Shown in pieces: positions 63,666 to 64,000 of a stretch of DNA of 64,000 nucleotides. Each line of letters starts with the position of its first letter. Position 1 is the first letter of the stretch. A program made the position numbers and the translations under genes. The DNA is from a virus: positions 1 through 64,000 of the IMG/VR virus record IMGVR_UViG_3300022074_000021; one strand, written 5' to 3'. The notes under the pieces were generated by a model. The model did no database searches. It was not told where the DNA came from and worked only from the letters and a program-made list of their open reading frames with translations.

Positions 63666-63949
63666 TGATTAATGGCAGTGATTTAGAAAATATGACCTGT
63701 ATACACCGGAAGCATTTTAGCGATATCGGTCTACCAAAAGAAGGTACAATAGTTAGTATATACTACAAATATGATAAGAGTTATAATCAGTTGCTTATAA
63801 ATGATTATTCAATACAATTAGTAGTAGATGGAAGAGTTGGTAATAATGTAGCAGATAAAAATAATATTATATCTAGTGAAGTTTACGATTTTTTTTTTAA
63901 AACAACTTATATGGAATTACTTAAACACGTTTTAACACAAATAAAATAA
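63665..63949 (+). CDS. Hypothetical protein, 94 aa
   Basis: This small protein starts MINGSDLENMTCIHRKHFSD and contains a central hydrophobic-polar beta pattern (GTIVSIYYKYDKSYNQLLIN). It is coupled to the gene before it (TAATG), and the next gene starts 3 nt after its stop. No family is recognised. Confidence 0.6.
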   Translation: MINGSDLENMTCIHRKHFSDIGLPKEGTIVSIYYKYDKSYNQLLINDYSIQLVVDGRVGNNVADKNNIISSEVYDFFFKTTYMELLKHVLTQIK

Positions 63950-63952
63950 ATA

Positions 63953-64000
63953 ATGGAAGCAAATATTAATAACTTTCTATTTAAATTAGATAGAAAAAAT
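63953..64000 (+). CDS. N-terminal start of an unrecognised protein (partial)
   Basis: An ATG 3 nt after the preceding stop opens 16 codons (MEANINNFLFKLDRKN) that run off the right edge. It is probably the next gene of the operon. Nothing more can be said from the visible part. Confidence 0.45.
   Translation, partial: MEANINNFLFKLDRKN

Overview
The window is part of the genome of an AT-rich, T4-like contractile-tailed phage (Caudoviricetes, myovirus morphology). This is shown by the large terminase, tail sheath, tail tube, gp25, gp6, gp14, gp26/gp51-type baseplate proteins, gp44 clamp loader, gp61 primase and T4-type RNase H, several at nearly the same lengths as in T4. Small basic proteins ending in motifs such as SCKKW, together with sugar-nucleotide enzymes, point to a marine relative. 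The host cannot be read directly. Scarce Shine-Dalgarno sequences and a DUF1549/DUF1553 plus DUF1501 gene pair, best known from Planctomycetes and Verrucomicrobia (also some Bacteroidetes), are the only clues.

Layout. 1-2932 (+): tightly overlapping small genes, RNase H and primase. 2929-4388: small head-type and membrane/zinc-ribbon genes around a divergent promoter palindrome. 4402-30819 (-): a roughly 26-kb adhesion and baseplate block. It holds a 2349-aa Ser/Thr/Pro-repeat protein, an 879-aa lectin-like/repeat/Calx-beta protein, three collar or LRRG-type fibre proteins, four large structural proteins carrying NHL, LamG-like and PKD features, then gp6 and gp25. 30860-36562 (+): a late cassette with a hypothetical gene, tail lysozyme, DUF1549/DUF1553, DUF1501, and a beta-propeller protein with 33-bp cysteine repeats. 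36619-41174 (-): a gene interrupted by UGA, an outer-membrane-type beta-barrel, three basic or charged head-type proteins, the clamp loader and dUTPase. 41249-41725 (+): candidate small terminase. 41722-54262 (-): baseplate, tape-measure, tube, sheath and large terminase genes. 54341-56525 (+): acidic core-type protein, small protein and neck gp14. 56572-58506 (-): small protein, GT9-like glycosyltransferase and a fibre. 58568-64000 (+): PD-(D/E)XK nuclease, baseplate hub-like protein and sugar-nucleotide genes.

Regulation is unusually legible. About 26 T4-type late boxes (variants of TATAAATA) precede structural genes. In 19 of them the box ends exactly 5 nt before the start codon, including two GTG starts. 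Late transcription should therefore begin at or next to the initiator codon, giving leaderless or nearly leaderless mRNAs. The rule also moves several gene starts. Sigma70-like promoters instead precede dUTPase, the nuclease, the nucleotidyltransferase and the beta-barrel. Strong hairpin terminators close many units, and TAATG or ATGA overlaps link genes within units.

The most unusual content is the late-promoter-driven DUF1549/DUF1553-DUF1501-propeller cassette next to the tail lysozyme, the 5-kb 12-bp-unit repeat gene that shares modules with its neighbours, the phage-encoded beta-barrel, and the fixed promoter-to-start spacing.
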